Below, in pieces: positions 21,217-32,276 of a stretch of DNA of 64,000 nt; position 1 is the stretch's first letter; the number at the start of each line of letters is the position of its first letter. A program made the position numbers and the translations under genes. Below the pieces are notes generated by a model, which saw only the letters and a list, made by a program, of their open reading frames with translations, did not search any database and was not told the DNA's origin. The DNA comes from Botryotinia globosa (Eukaryota; Ascomycota; Leotiomycetes; Helotiales; Sclerotiniaceae): contig RCSZ01000006.1 of assembly GCA_014898425.1 (NCBI GenBank), positions 558,001-622,000 on the forward strand, given 5' to 3'.

Positions 21217-23552
21217 ATGACAGAAGAAAGCAAGTACGAAGTTTTGGAAAAGATAGGTAAGTCTTCACAGTACAAGAAGTACTAACGTGGTTCATGTTTG
21301 ATTTATTACTCGTTGTGCCAACTCTTAAGTGAGACAGAACTAATATACTCTATCTATTCTGTAGGACATGGTTCTTTTGGCATCATTCGAAAGGTGCGAA
21401 GAAAGAATAATGGAGAAATCTTATGTAGGAAGGAGATTAACTACATGCGGATGTCACAAAAAGAACGAGAACAACTACAAGCTGAATTCGCCATTCTATC
21501 CTCACTTAAACATCCAAACATCGTCGGATACTATCATCGAGAGCATCTGAAGTCCAGTCAAGACCTTCATTTGTACATGGAATACTGTGGCAATGGGGAT
21601 CTTGGTAGGATTATAAAGGATTTACAAGCAAAGAACAAATATGCTGAAGAGGGTTTCGTTTGGAGCATATTCGCACAATTGGTTTCAGCATTGTATAGAT
21701 GTCACTATGGAGTCGATCCACCAGAAGTTGGAAGTAATGTAATGGGATTGGGAAATACCGCCAAACCACAAAAGCCAGCGCCTGGTGTCATGATTCTACA
21801 CCGAGATTTGAAGCCCGAAAACAGTGAGTGAACTAAGTATATACGGTTGTGTTTCTTGTACTAAAGTTTATAGTCTTTCTTGGTGAAGGCAATTCTGTGA
21901 AGCTTGGAGATTTTGGTCTTTCGAAATTGATGGAATCTCACGATTTTGCCTCTACATATGTTGGAACTCCATTCTACATGTCCCCAGAAATCTGTGCCGC
22001 AGAACGATATACGTTAAAGTCAGATATTTGGTCTTTAGGTTGCATTATGTACGAGCTCTGCACACGAGAAGTTCCATTTAACGCGAAATCACACTTCCAA
22101 CTTGTGCAGAAGATTAAAGAGGGCAAAGTCACACCAATACCAAATATATATTCGCCAGAACTTGCATCTGTTATCAAGGACTGCCTCAGAGTCAACCCCG
22201 ATCGACGAGTCGACACCGTTACATTACTTAATCTTCCTGTGGTAAAATTGATGAGGAAGGAGAAAGAGGTTGTTGAGCTCGGTCGACTGTTGAGGACGAA
22301 AGAAGAAATGGCGGCTAAACAATTCAAGGAGCTTGAAGAAAGGACAGAGAAGCTCGAGGCTCAGAAAGCAGCTATGCGTGCCGAGATTGATTCATCATTG
22401 CGAAGAGAATGGGAAGTCAAGGCACAATTGGAGATCAATCGTTTGGTGCAAATAGAGGTGGAGAATCTACAGAAACGATTTGAAGAAGAGGTCCGAATCC
22501 GAGTTGAAGAAGAGCTGCAAAGATCCGCCAACAGCTCTCGATCATCGAATCCAGACAACGATACTAGCTCAAGCTCTCTGACTGCTAAAGAGTTGTGTCC
22601 CTCACCAAGCTCATTGGACTACCCAAGATCGTCTGTTGGTAGCACAGGTGATGACTTTTCATCGACCACAGATTTCACCGATCACACCATGTCACCGGAG
22701 CCCAGCAAACCATTCAAGAAATCCACCAGAACACCATTTTCTCGAGCGCAAACCATGTTCAATGTGCATGGAACTCCTATGGACATTGAGATGGCTGATC
22801 CATCACCAATTTCTATTGCCTCTTTGTCATTATCTCCACGCCGGAACAATGCAACCAAAGTTCCTGGCACTAACCGAAACATTTTTGCTGCTGCAAACGC
22901 AAATGCCGAGGTTCGCTTACAGCCTCTCCTACTGGATTCTGATTCTGAAGATGAGGATGATCTTCCAGTGCCTTCTCCTACGCGACCTAAATCTAAGAAC
23001 AACCCATTTGCTAAGGGTGCTGCAAGGCCACATCTCATCTCGCAGCGTACAGTGCCATTACAAAAATTGAACACTCAACCAAATTTTTTGGCAACTAAAA
23101 ACCAGGGTGGACTGGTTAGTAAGAAGGAAGCACAAAGCCCAGTAACTAAGAGACTATCGAGAATACCAAGCATGACTAGTTTGTCGGGCAATGATACGGC
23201 AGCAAGTCCCACACGAAAGTCAAGTTTAACAAAGAAATCTGAATCAGACCTACACAAACAGGCGATGAAGAACAATACAAAGACGGGAAGTGCACCAACG
23301 ATTGGACGAACTCTAGTCGAATTAGCACAAGCTCGTGCTGGAGGTAGACCAGTTGAAATGAGCCCTAGTGGAAAGGCAAGATCATTCGGAGTGAGAATGG
23401 TAGAAAAAGAAAAGGGCGAAGGAAGAATGAGGGGGAGTGGAGGAAGCATTGGAGATATGGAGCCAACGGTGTGGAACCCTGACAGGGATGAAATGCCAAG
23501 TCCTTTCTTGATCAGAAACAGATATGCAGGGGCTGCAGGGCGTTCGAGATAA
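21217..23552 (+). CDS. nimA: NIMA-type serine/threonine kinase, three exons
   Basis: Exons 21217-21256, 21365-21823 and 21874-23552 give 2178 nt, 725 aa. Splicing restores K-Y-E-V-L-E-K-I-G/H-G-S-F-G-I-I-R-K-V (Gly loop) and H-R-D-L-K-P-E-N/I-F-L-G-E-G-N-S-V-K-L-G-D-F-G (catalytic loop 159-166, DFG 179-181). The segment before the catalytic loop has the fungal NIMA/KIN3 insertion (D-P-P-E-V-G through P-A-P-G-V-M-I-L). The kinase domain spans about 7-300. A charged coiled coil follows (about 300-380), then a Ser/Thr/Pro-rich tail with many S-P/T-P sites and an acidic patch (D-S-D-S-E-D-E-D-D). NIMA kinases drive mitotic entry and septation; the coiled coil mediates oligomerisation and the tail usually carries degradation signals. 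All key kinase motifs are present. Confidence 0.95.
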
Positions 23553-24329
23553 TTTGATTTCGGGTTGCATTTGGTGTTGGTTCTTTGCGGGTATGAAGGG
23601 GCTACAGGGAAACAAAATTGGCAATCCAGTGGTGGTCATGATAACGAAACACACGCCATGACTAGCTTTCTTTTGTTTTTTGTAAACATTGCTCGCGAGG
23701 GGTGATTTAGCATATCATGGTTTAGTTTGGCGATGGAAGTGGTATACCGATTTGGCGTTGGGATTTCTGGGGATGACTTATTTTTTTTACATAGTTTTTT
23801 GTACTGTATCAAGTGCACAGTATCTTAGTATTACGTTCGGTTGGACTGGTTGGGTCGGGTAAGATTAAATTGGGATTGGATAATGATTGGGTATCTGAGT
23901 TGGTCCTTTTAGGACCGGGGAGGAAGATGAGCGAAGGGAGAGAAAGGGGAAGAGAATCATATACATGGAATAGATAGTATAGGTCTTCGGGTATGCAGTT
24001 TCCAAAAATACTATACATGTATCATATGAAAATTGTCGCAAGAAGATATGTATGAGATTGTTACTGCTGTACTCGTAGACGACTGTCGCCCCTTGGCTTT
24101 CCTCGCCTAAGTAAAGACCCACTAATTATTTTACTCTCATCATGTATATTTTTGTATACACTGTACTTTATATGACGATTTTCTCGAGCAGGTAGGTAGG
24201 TAGCTAAAGTGTTAACTTGTGTGGATAATCAATTGTAATTTGCTCGTTTCTAGCTCATCCCGGACCTCGGTACGACTCTGTGGGTTCTTATTGCGAGGTT
24301 GGTAGGTAGGTATTAGTTAGTAAGTAGTA
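23553..24329. other. 3' flank of NIMA kinase gene
   Basis: About 780 bp with the probable 3' UTR of the kinase gene. T-rich runs (for example 23781-23788) and TAGGTAGG repeats near 24190-24310 lead into the AT-rich block. No gene is supported. Confidence 0.5.
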
Positions 24330-24336
24330 GTTAAGT

Positions 24337-24575
24337 AGATATTAGATATTAGATATTAGATATTAGATATTAGATATTAGATATTAGATATTAGATATTA
24401 GATATTAGATATTAGATATTAGATATTAGATATTAGATATTAGATATTAGATATTAGATATTAGATATTAGATATTAGATATTAGATATTAGATATTAAA
24501 TATTAAATATTAAATATTTAAATATTAAATGTTAAATGTTAAATGTTAAATGTTAAATATTAGATATTAGATATA
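24337..24575. repeat. 7-bp tandem repeat (satellite of AGATATT unit)
   Basis: A nearly perfect array of the 7-bp unit AGATATT runs from about 24337 to 24496, more than 20 copies. It then passes into diverged copies (TAAATAT, TAAATGT) until about 24575, ending again in AGATATT-like units. Confidence 0.95.
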
Positions 24576-26095
24576 ATATTCTATTCTTTCTTTCTAAGTT
24601 TTAAAGTGAATACTATATATAGTAAGGGTTTAATAGAGCCCTATAATAGCAAAGTGAATATTCGAGATAAAGAGAAATTCAATATAAATTCCTATATAAA
24701 TTCCTATATAAATTATATATATATATATATATTATAATATTAGTGTAAAAGAGTAGAAGGTGGTAGGGTTATAGAGTAGTCCTTTGCATATACCACAGGA
24801 AAGTCACTATAGCGTATCGCCTTAGGTGGAGGAGAGGAGGAGGAGGCTCTACATAGCGCTTCACAAAACGTATTAGAAGTTTAGTAGGTGGGAATTGACT
24901 ATTCTTTTTTAAGCTATAAGAAAAAAGGGCTATAAATACTAGTTATAGAAGTGGACCACGTGATCAGCACAAAGATTCGCTCACATTAGTAATATACGTT
25001 ATTAATAATACATTGAATTAACAATGTCTGTGATTTATTTATTATTGAATTTTAATAGAAAAAAAGAAAAAAATTGATTTTAAAAGATTTTAGGGATTTT
25101 CAGATTTCTGAATATTAGAGTTATAGGAAAGGTGAATGAGAGGGAGTGAGTATATAAATTTGGAGGAGATTAAAGAGATGAATTAAAGTTAAATAGAAGA
25201 AAAGGGAAATAAATAGAAGAATTTAAGAGTAAATAGAAAGTATTAATTGAAAATCTAAAAAGAGGTTTGTTTATTTCATTTTCGATTTATTTTTTAATTA
25301 AAAGTTTTATTATTATATTATAGAGTACAGAATATGTTGAATAAATGTAAATAGATATTTTTGATTTGAAAATGATTATTTTAAATTAAAACCTGATAGT
25401 TTTTTAAATTCTAAAATTTTATCAAAATTTTATTGATTAGAATAAGCTTCATATAGTATAGATTTTTAAATCAATTATTTTAATTTATTAAAAATAATCG
25501 TTTCGATATATGAATGATTATCTAAGATTTTATTGTAGTTGATGAAGTGATGATTTCGTTAATTATGGATTCTGCCACCACAGGGGGGTGTGGGTGGGTG
25601 TTTGTGTTTTTGTTGAGGGGGTGAGGGTGAGAGGTGAGAGGTGAGGGGTATAGGTATGTAACTAAGGTTTCTGTATATTGTATATTGTATATTGTGTTGT
25701 GGTTTGGTGGGTATGGTTTGGGTGGGTGTATATGAGAGAGAGGAGGGGAAGAGAGGAGGGGGGAAGGGGGAAGAGAAAATAGAGGAGAGGAGAGTAGAGA
25801 ATAGAAGAAGGAGAAGAAGAGAGGGGGGGAGAGAAAAGGAGATGAAAAAGGAAATGAAATAGAGGAGAGGAGAGAGGAATAAAAGGAGAAAGGTAGAAAA
25901 GGAAAAGAGAGAAGGAAAGAAAAGAGATAGAAGAGAAAAGAAAAGAAAAGAGATAGAAGAGGAGAGGTAGGGGATAGAAGTAGGAGAAGGAGATGGAAAG
26001 AGGGTGAGGAAGGAAGTATAGTGTGCTGCTGGTGTGCTGCTGGTGTAAAGCGGAGTGAAGTGTTATGAAGTGACGTACTGCTAAATAGGGGAATC
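24576..26095. other. AT-rich gene-free DNA with a polypurine strand
   Basis: Very AT-rich sequence without supportable genes. It includes an (AT)n run near 24714-24731, a G-rich stretch near 25581-25650, TATATTG repeats near 25675-25695, and a roughly 270-bp segment (about 25730-26000) whose top strand is almost entirely purine (GAGAGG/GAAAAG-type). Confidence 0.75.
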
Positions 26096-26098
26096 GTA

Positions 26099-26607
26099 AG
26101 AGTTCTGGCCCCTGCTCACCGTACTTCTGTGACAAATGTGATAAAATCCCTGCAAAAATGAGGTTTTCTTATACAAATCATTATATTAAATATTTCATTT
26201 AAATTTTTATATTTTCTTTTTTAAAAAATTGAAAATGATAAATAATTAGAATTAAGATATAAAAAATTATTCAAAATATTTTTTATTATTTTTGTTGAAT
26301 AGTTATATAGTATTGAAATTGAATTTTTTTAAAAATTCTAATATATAATATTTTCCCTATACAAAATAAGCGAATTTTTATCAAAATTTAGAATTTTTAA
26401 TTTTAATCCTTTTAAATCCTATTTTAAAAATTAAAAAAAAATATTCTATTTATTTTTTTATAAAATTTGATTAATTAAATAACATTTTTAAAAAAATTCT
26501 AATTTTATTTTTTATTATAAGAAATAAACTAGAGTATAAAAAGTTGAATAATCCTATATTTTAATTGGAAAAGCGTTATATATGCGGTGAGCAGGGGTTA
26601 GAACTCT
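26099..26607. mobile_element. MITE-like element A with inverted termini and TA flanks
   Basis: About 509 bp. The left end AGAGTTCTGGCCCCTGCTCA and the reverse complement of the right end AGAGTTCTAACCCCTGCTCA match except for GG versus AA. TA dinucleotides flank both ends (26097-26098 and 26608-26609), as for Tc1/mariner-type target duplication. The interior is AT-rich without a coding region. A subterminal motif CCCTGCAAAAATG (about 26148) is shared with element B. Confidence 0.72.
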
Positions 26608-26717
26608 TACATCATAGTATAGTATAATCTTTATAGTCTTTTATAGTCTTCTATAGTTTATTTAATAGAGTAATATAATATATTTTAATATAAATAATAG
26701 AACGAAATAGAATAATA

Positions 26718-27226
26718 AGAGTTTAGGCCTCGGCTTATCGCACACCACCCTATTTCGTAACAAAATCCCTGCAAAAATGTTGTTTTCTCATATAAATTAA
26801 TTATTTTTATAATTCTTTAATGAATAAGAGATATAATTTGAAAATTAATTATTTAAATAATATCTATAATTAATTTCTGAAAAAATGAATGAAATATTTT
26901 TAATAATTTTTTGAATAAAGTTATAAGTATTTAAAGTTGGAAATCTTCAAATTTTTTAACATGTAATACTTTTCCCATACAAAAAAATCGATTTTTTTGA
27001 AAATTTCAGGAATTCCAATTTTAAATATCTACAATTTTATCAAAAAATTATTAAAAATAATTTACTCATTTTTTTTAAATAATTTCATTAATTATTTATT
27101 ATCAATTCTAAATTTTATAAATCTTATTTGAAGATTGATTGAAATAATATATAGTTCAAAAGTTGAATAAATGGGGCTTTTTGGTGTGTTTTCGCTTAGT
27201 GTGTGATAAGCCGGGGCCTAAACTCT
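26718..27226. mobile_element. MITE-like element B, same family as A
   Basis: About 509 bp. The left end AGAGTTTAGGCCTCGGCTTA pairs with the reverse complement of the right end AGAGTTTAGGCCCCGGCTTA over roughly 29 bp, the mismatches being transitions. TA flanks both ends (26716-26717, 27227-27228). Like element A it begins AGAGTT, has the same length and carries CCCTGCAAAAATG near the left end (about 26767). It is non-coding and therefore non-autonomous if mobile. Confidence 0.72.
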
Positions 27227-27228
27227 TA

Positions 27229-27955
27229 CATTCGAATTTTGAACTTTGAATTTTGAACTTTGAATTTTGAACTTTGAATTTTGAAATCGAGTGATATTGA
27301 AATCCATTATATTGATATCAATAATAATGAATGAATTCTCTTTCTCTTTCTTTTTCGGAAAGGGGGAGAGAGGAATATATCTTTAAAAATCTGAATACTT
27401 ATAGTAATCATGCATAGCTATTCGTCGAACACCAAAATCACATCAAAAATAGTCATTTTGCTTCATTTATAACAATAAAAAAATACTAAAAATCATTTTA
27501 TTAAATTAAAAAAACTGATTATATATTAAAAAGTTTAATTCTAATACTCATTATAATTTAAAAATAGAGAAAAATTATTATTTACAAGATTAAATTAATA
27601 TCAAAAGAAAAGTTTTCAATTATTACTTATTTTATTAATAAATTTTGATAATTCGAATTTATATTAATTTTTTATATAGATTTTATAAACAATAAAAATT
27701 CTATTAATAAATAATCTTATGTTTATTAAAATATAATTAAAATTAAAGAGATTGATATAAAACTTATTACATATAAATTATAATCTTATAGAAATCATTA
27801 ATATATGATTTCTATGAGTTTTAGTGTGATTTTGATATTGAATAAATAATCAAGTTTTAGTATTGTATATATCTAATAAATTAAATAGAATTTATTAGAA
27901 TATTAAAAAATTAAAAACTAAAAACTTTAAAAATTTAAAGATAAAATAGAATATA
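27229..27955. repeat. AT-rich spacer with GAATTTTGAACTTT tandem repeat
   Basis: A 14-bp unit GAATTTTGAACTTT is repeated about four times at roughly 27233-27285. The remainder up to 27955 is AT-rich, with pyrimidine/purine runs near 27340-27370. No gene is present. Confidence 0.75.
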
Positions 27956-28771
27956 AGTCGACCACCCTACTTTCGGGCCACCCCTCTTTCGGGCCACCCT
28001 TTTACACCAAAAATTACTTTTTTGGCCTATCAATATCTCTATCAATATTGAATATAATTCAATAAAAATTTAAACCTATATAATTCAAATCATTTCAAAT
28101 CTGTTTTGAAATTTTTAGAATTTTAGGATTTTTCTGGATCGATTTTTAGAGCTTCAAAATATCGATTTTTAATTTACATATAAATCACATACAAATTTAA
28201 AATTTTATAAAATCTTTAATAACTTTTTAACAATAATCATTAAAAGAAAGTTATATATTTTTTTGAAAAATTCAAATCTGAATCTATATAGAAATTCAAA
28301 AAAAAATTCAAAAAAATGAATAAATATAGAGATATAATATATAGTAAGTTAAGAGTAGTATAAATAATCCCTGTAATTTTGAGGGTACCCTTTTAAATAT
28401 TTATTTATAAGAAACTTTTTATTTTTTTAAGGTTTTTTAGATTCAATTTTTTATAAATTTATAATAAAAATTTATAATTTAATTTTAACTATTTTTCTTT
28501 GAAAGTTATTATAGATTTTATGAAATTTTAGATTTGTATGTAATTTGTATGTGATTAAAAATCGATATTTCGAAGCTTTAGAAATCGATCCAGAAAGATC
28601 CTAAAAATCTAAAAATTTCAAAACAGATTTGAAATGATTTGAATTATATAGGTTTAAATTTTTATTGAATTATATTCAATATTGATAGAGATATTAATAA
28701 ATTAAAAAAGTGATTTTTGGTGTAAAAGGGTGGCCCGAAACAGGGGTGGCCTGAAAGTAGGGTGATTGACT
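27956..28771. mobile_element. foldback inverted-repeat element C (816 bp)
   Basis: Two long arms (about 27956-28240 and 28498-28771) are reverse complements around a central spacer of about 250 bp. The ends read AGTCGACCACCCTACTTTCG on the left and AGTCAATCACCCTACTTTCA from the right. GGCCACCC-type motifs repeat inside each arm. TA flanks both sides (27954-27955, 28772-28773). The arms differ mainly by C/T and G/A changes. No coding capacity is seen. It resembles a large non-autonomous TIR or foldback element. Confidence 0.82.
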
Positions 28772-29093
28772 TATTAAAAAGAAATATTAATTTTAGTATA
28801 TAGAGATATAATTAACAAATCAAATCAAATCAAATCAAACCAAACTTTTCTTTTTTTAAAAAAAAAAAATTAATTCATCAAGTGCAAAATTTCGAGTTAT
28901 AATAATATAATAATCATTTAATCTTTTCGTTTTTTATTTCCTCTCTTCTACGCTTTACATATCATATAGACTTGGAACATTATCTTTATCGAGAACAACC
29001 CCCCCCAAGGAGATCAACCTAGAAATCCATATCACAAGAAATTCCTTTCAATTATAAACCAAATCTAAAGAAAGAATTACCAGCATCATATAC
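28772..29093. other. AT-rich spacer between elements C and D
   Basis: AT-rich DNA with a CAAAT pentamer repeat near 28816-28840, an A run at about 28857-28869 and a C run near 29000-29007. No gene is seen. Confidence 0.6.
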
Positions 29094-29681
29094 ATTAATA
29101 ATCGGCTCTTACAAACAACCGATTAGTTTCTAATCAGAGAAAGTAAATATCCCCGGAAAGTAAATATCCCCAGAAAACAGATTATCCCCATAAGATTTTG
29201 AATACAAAAAGTATAAAATCATTAAATTTTATTATAAATCAAATCTGTGTTTAGTATTCAACCTTTAATTTTGAATTAATTTTTTATATTTTTATATTTT
29301 TATATTTTTATATTTTATATTTTTATATTTTTATATTTTTATATTTTATATTTTTATATTTTTATATTTTTATATTTTTATATTTTTATATTTTTATATT
29401 TTTATATTTTTATATTTTTATATTTTTATATTTTTATATTTTTATATTTTTATATTTTTATATTTTTATATTTTTTCATTCAATAAAATTCTAGCTTTTC
29501 AATAATATTAAATTCTTTTAAATTCTTTCAAATTTCATAATATTATTTATAAAATTCAGATATTTTTTATTAAAAATTATAAATCCACGACCAAAATCTT
29601 ACAGGAACAATTCGCTTTCCGGGGACATTCGCTTTCCCCGACTAGGAATTGGTCGGCTGTTTACAAGAGCCGACTATTAAT
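29094..29681. mobile_element. inverted-repeat element D, with internal 8-bp satellite
   Basis: The left end (ATTAATAATCGGCTCTTAC) and the reverse complement of the right end (ATTAATAGTCGGCTCTTGT) start an inverted repeat of roughly 85-100 bp. Inside each arm a motif occurs twice in tandem: GAAAGCGAATGTCCCC-like on the right (read in reverse), GAAAGTAAATATCCCC on the left. The left arm looks like the right arm after G-to-A and C-to-T changes. The centre holds an 8-bp satellite (ATATTTTT units, about 29282-29476). No coding region is seen. The exact ends and target duplication are uncertain. Confidence 0.68.
29282..29476. repeat. 8-bp tandem repeat (ATATTTTT unit)
   Basis: About 24 units, some shortened to 7 bp, inside element D. 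Confidence 0.93.
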
Positions 29682-30175
29682 AAAGATGGAGGATAATGTT
29701 GAGATATATAAGAGGAGCGACATTGTTAATTTCTAGCTATTCATTCATCTATTTACTTCCTTCTTTATTATGCTACCTTCAAATCAATATTATCAAGAGT
29801 GAGAACGCGGAATGAAATCAAAACGTGTGCGAATTGTTCGCGACTCATGTGTATATGATGCACCTATCTGAACCACTCATTAATCTTTCAAATCTGTCCT
29901 CCTATGCAGCTCAGCCAGGTCATATTATAAGCGAAAGCCATAATTGCAAATATCTCCTCCGTAACCATTATTCACCGTCCCAAGGTAAAAGCCATAGCCA
30001 CCGACCGTATTTACCAAAATTCTCAACCATCATTACCACTGTCAACTCAATGACATCCATTTATTACGTTGCCATATCTATGTCTTCGTGTATCCGTGAT
30101 CGTATTCGTAATCGTGTCCATGCCCGTGTCTCGTTGCGCAATTATAGACGTACGCCATAATGTGAACCGCCTGTC
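29682..30175. other. 3' flank of the cry-DASH gene
   Basis: About 490 bp of return to normal base composition. It should contain the 3' UTR of the minus-strand photolyase-family gene. The open frame 29825-30160 is not supported by any motif. Confidence 0.5.
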
Positions 30176-32276
30176 TTACTCATTATCCGCAGCAGCCTCT
30201 CTCTCCTTATCCATCATTCCAGTTCTCAATTCGCTTCCGGAACCTCTACCACCTCTATACAATCGTCGATTTTGATGGAAACCTCGGTCGCCTCTGCCAC
30301 CCTGGAACGCACCTCGTCCCTGGTCCCCGGGACCAGATCTCCTACCCGTCCATCTATCTCCACCATGTGGTCGATATGGTGGTCTACCTCTGCCACCACC
30401 TCGACCCCCTCCCCCACCTCTACCCCTATTGATCTTAAAGTCAATTCTCTTTAATGGATTTGTCACCATCTCAGTATCTGCAATTCCCAACTCTTCTTTC
30501 TTCTCTTGGTCGTTGATAGTCCAAGCCTGGAAGATTTGACCTAGTTCATCCACGCCCCGCAACTCGTCAACCCAAGCCAGAACATATTCAGCCTTAGGGT
30601 CGTAATCAAAAGCTTGTTTGACAGGGTTGAAAATTCGATCATTGCCTCGGGGATCATTGCCAACTCCGGCAACATATTGCCAATTACCCCAGTTTGAGCT
30701 CACGTCATAATCAACCAACATACATTCGTACCACTCGGCGCCAATTCTCCAATCAATGTAAAGATGTTTCGCGAGGAATGAAGCAACATTTTGACGAGCG
30801 CGGTTGCTCGTATAGCCGGTATGATAACATTCTCTCTGAGAAGCATCAATGAATCCCATGCCCGTTGTACCGTTCAGAAATCTCTCAATAATCTCTTGTA
30901 TTTGCTCTTGTGAAACACCATCTCTTGGGGAATCGAGCCTACTCCACTTTGAATGTGCATCTTCTTCCTCCTTGAATCCACCCAGTTGGAAAAGCTTGGG
31001 TCCAAATTTACGAGTGCAGAGACGCATGTAATCTCTCCAGAGCAGTTCGAATCGTACACCATAAGTGCCTTCGTTTTCACCCTTGCCATACCCCTCGAGA
31101 TTCTTGTACCGGGTGTCAGAGTCAGAACCATTCTCGAAGAGAGACATGGAAGAATGAATCTGACGTGAAGTAATTGAACCAAGAGCAAGGTACGCTGAGA
31201 GCTTTGTAGAGAAATCAGTACCCATGAGCCCATTGCGACTAGATTTATAAGCGTTCATTGAGCCCGAGGTAATCAAGTGGTCGAGTCGTTCTAGCGCGTG
31301 AGATTCACCACCGGTAAAAGGATGAACCGACAATGAATTCTCCGGGTAGGATGGAGGATTCTTGATTAGAGGTTGCGCATTGATTGGCTTGAGAAGTGCA
31401 CTCTCCATCTCCTCGTAACTTGTCGGAATCGTGAATGGAGCATGCTGAGGTGGAACATCGGTAGGGAAGGGTGGCAATGAATTCTTGTCAGGTTTTGGCA
31501 AAGTTGGACGAGGCGCTTCGCGAAGGGGTTCAACACTCTTGCGATAAGTCGTATACACGTCGGGAAGATCTTTGGGATCCTCAAATGGAATATCTCGACT
31601 ATATTTCAATCAGTAAATTTTAGGGGGGGGGGGGGGGAAATGGATGATGGGTGTGAAAAACATACTCGTCAATCAAATATTTCTCATCTCGCCACAATTT
31701 GAAGTCAACACCGGCCTTGTCGCAAATGTTCTTTGTCGAGCGCTCTTCTCGTTTCTCTTCTACTCCTTCTTCGGAAGTCATCCACACTGCAGAAACCTTG
31801 CTGCCGCCTGTCTTTTCACACCCTTCAATTAAATCCTTCACCACTTCATCGACCATACCTACTCTGACAGCCAATCCGCTCCCCACCATCTCGAGACCCC
31901 CCTTCAGATCCCACACACTTTCCGCTAGGAACTTTGCTCTGTGGGGACCACATCGCCAGAATGCGCCGATTTGACTTCTGGCCTCTGGGTAAGGACTCCG
32001 AGTTCCATCTTTGGCGATGAAACCAGAGACTTCGATTTGTTGTGCGGCAAAGACATAGAGTGGGAGAAGATGTGTGAATCCATGATCCTTGTTATCAATG
32101 AGAGAGTGAAGGATAGGGTTATCGCCCACTCGCAAGTCCCGGCGCATGAGATAAATCAAGACGTTGGAGTGTGACATCTTTGCAATGGTGGCGATTTGTT
32201 GGTGTCTTTGTTTGAGAGAGATGGAAGAGGTAGTCAAAACAAGAATTGATTTGGGAGTGGAACAGAGGCGAATCAT
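30176..32276 (-). CDS. cry2: cryptochrome DASH (photolyase family) with RGG tail, two exons
   Basis: Exons 32276-31666 and 31598-30176 give 2034 nt, 677 aa. The 67-nt intron has GTATGT and ATATAG sites, with a run of about 15 C on the coding strand. The joint restores L-I-D-D-R-D-I-P-F-E-D. The N-terminal antenna-binding domain (from about residue 37) starts V-L-I-Y-L-M-R-R-D-L-R-V-G-D-N. The FAD domain contains G-M-G-F-I-D-A-S-Q-R-E, T-G-Y-T-S-N-R-A-R-Q-N-V-A-S-F and W-R-I-G-A-E-W-Y-E, with N-P-V-K-Q-A-F-D-Y-D-P, all typical of cry-DASH. Residues about 594-677 form an RGG-rich tail. Cry-DASH proteins bind FAD and a folate, repair UV dimers mainly in single-stranded DNA, and in Botrytis the cry-DASH is called BcCRY2. 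The first 33 residues look like a mitochondrial presequence; an internal ATG (M-S-H-S-N-V) would remove them. Confidence 0.93.

Noticed and set aside
22636..23074. Overlapping frames of 130-144 codons on both strands within the NIMA kinase tail
   Set aside because: They are shadows of the Ser/Pro-rich coding region of the kinase.
25662..26135. Minus-strand frame of 157 codons rich in Ser/Leu/Phe
   Set aside because: It is a translation of the polypurine/polypyrimidine tract and short tandem repeats, so low complexity explains it.
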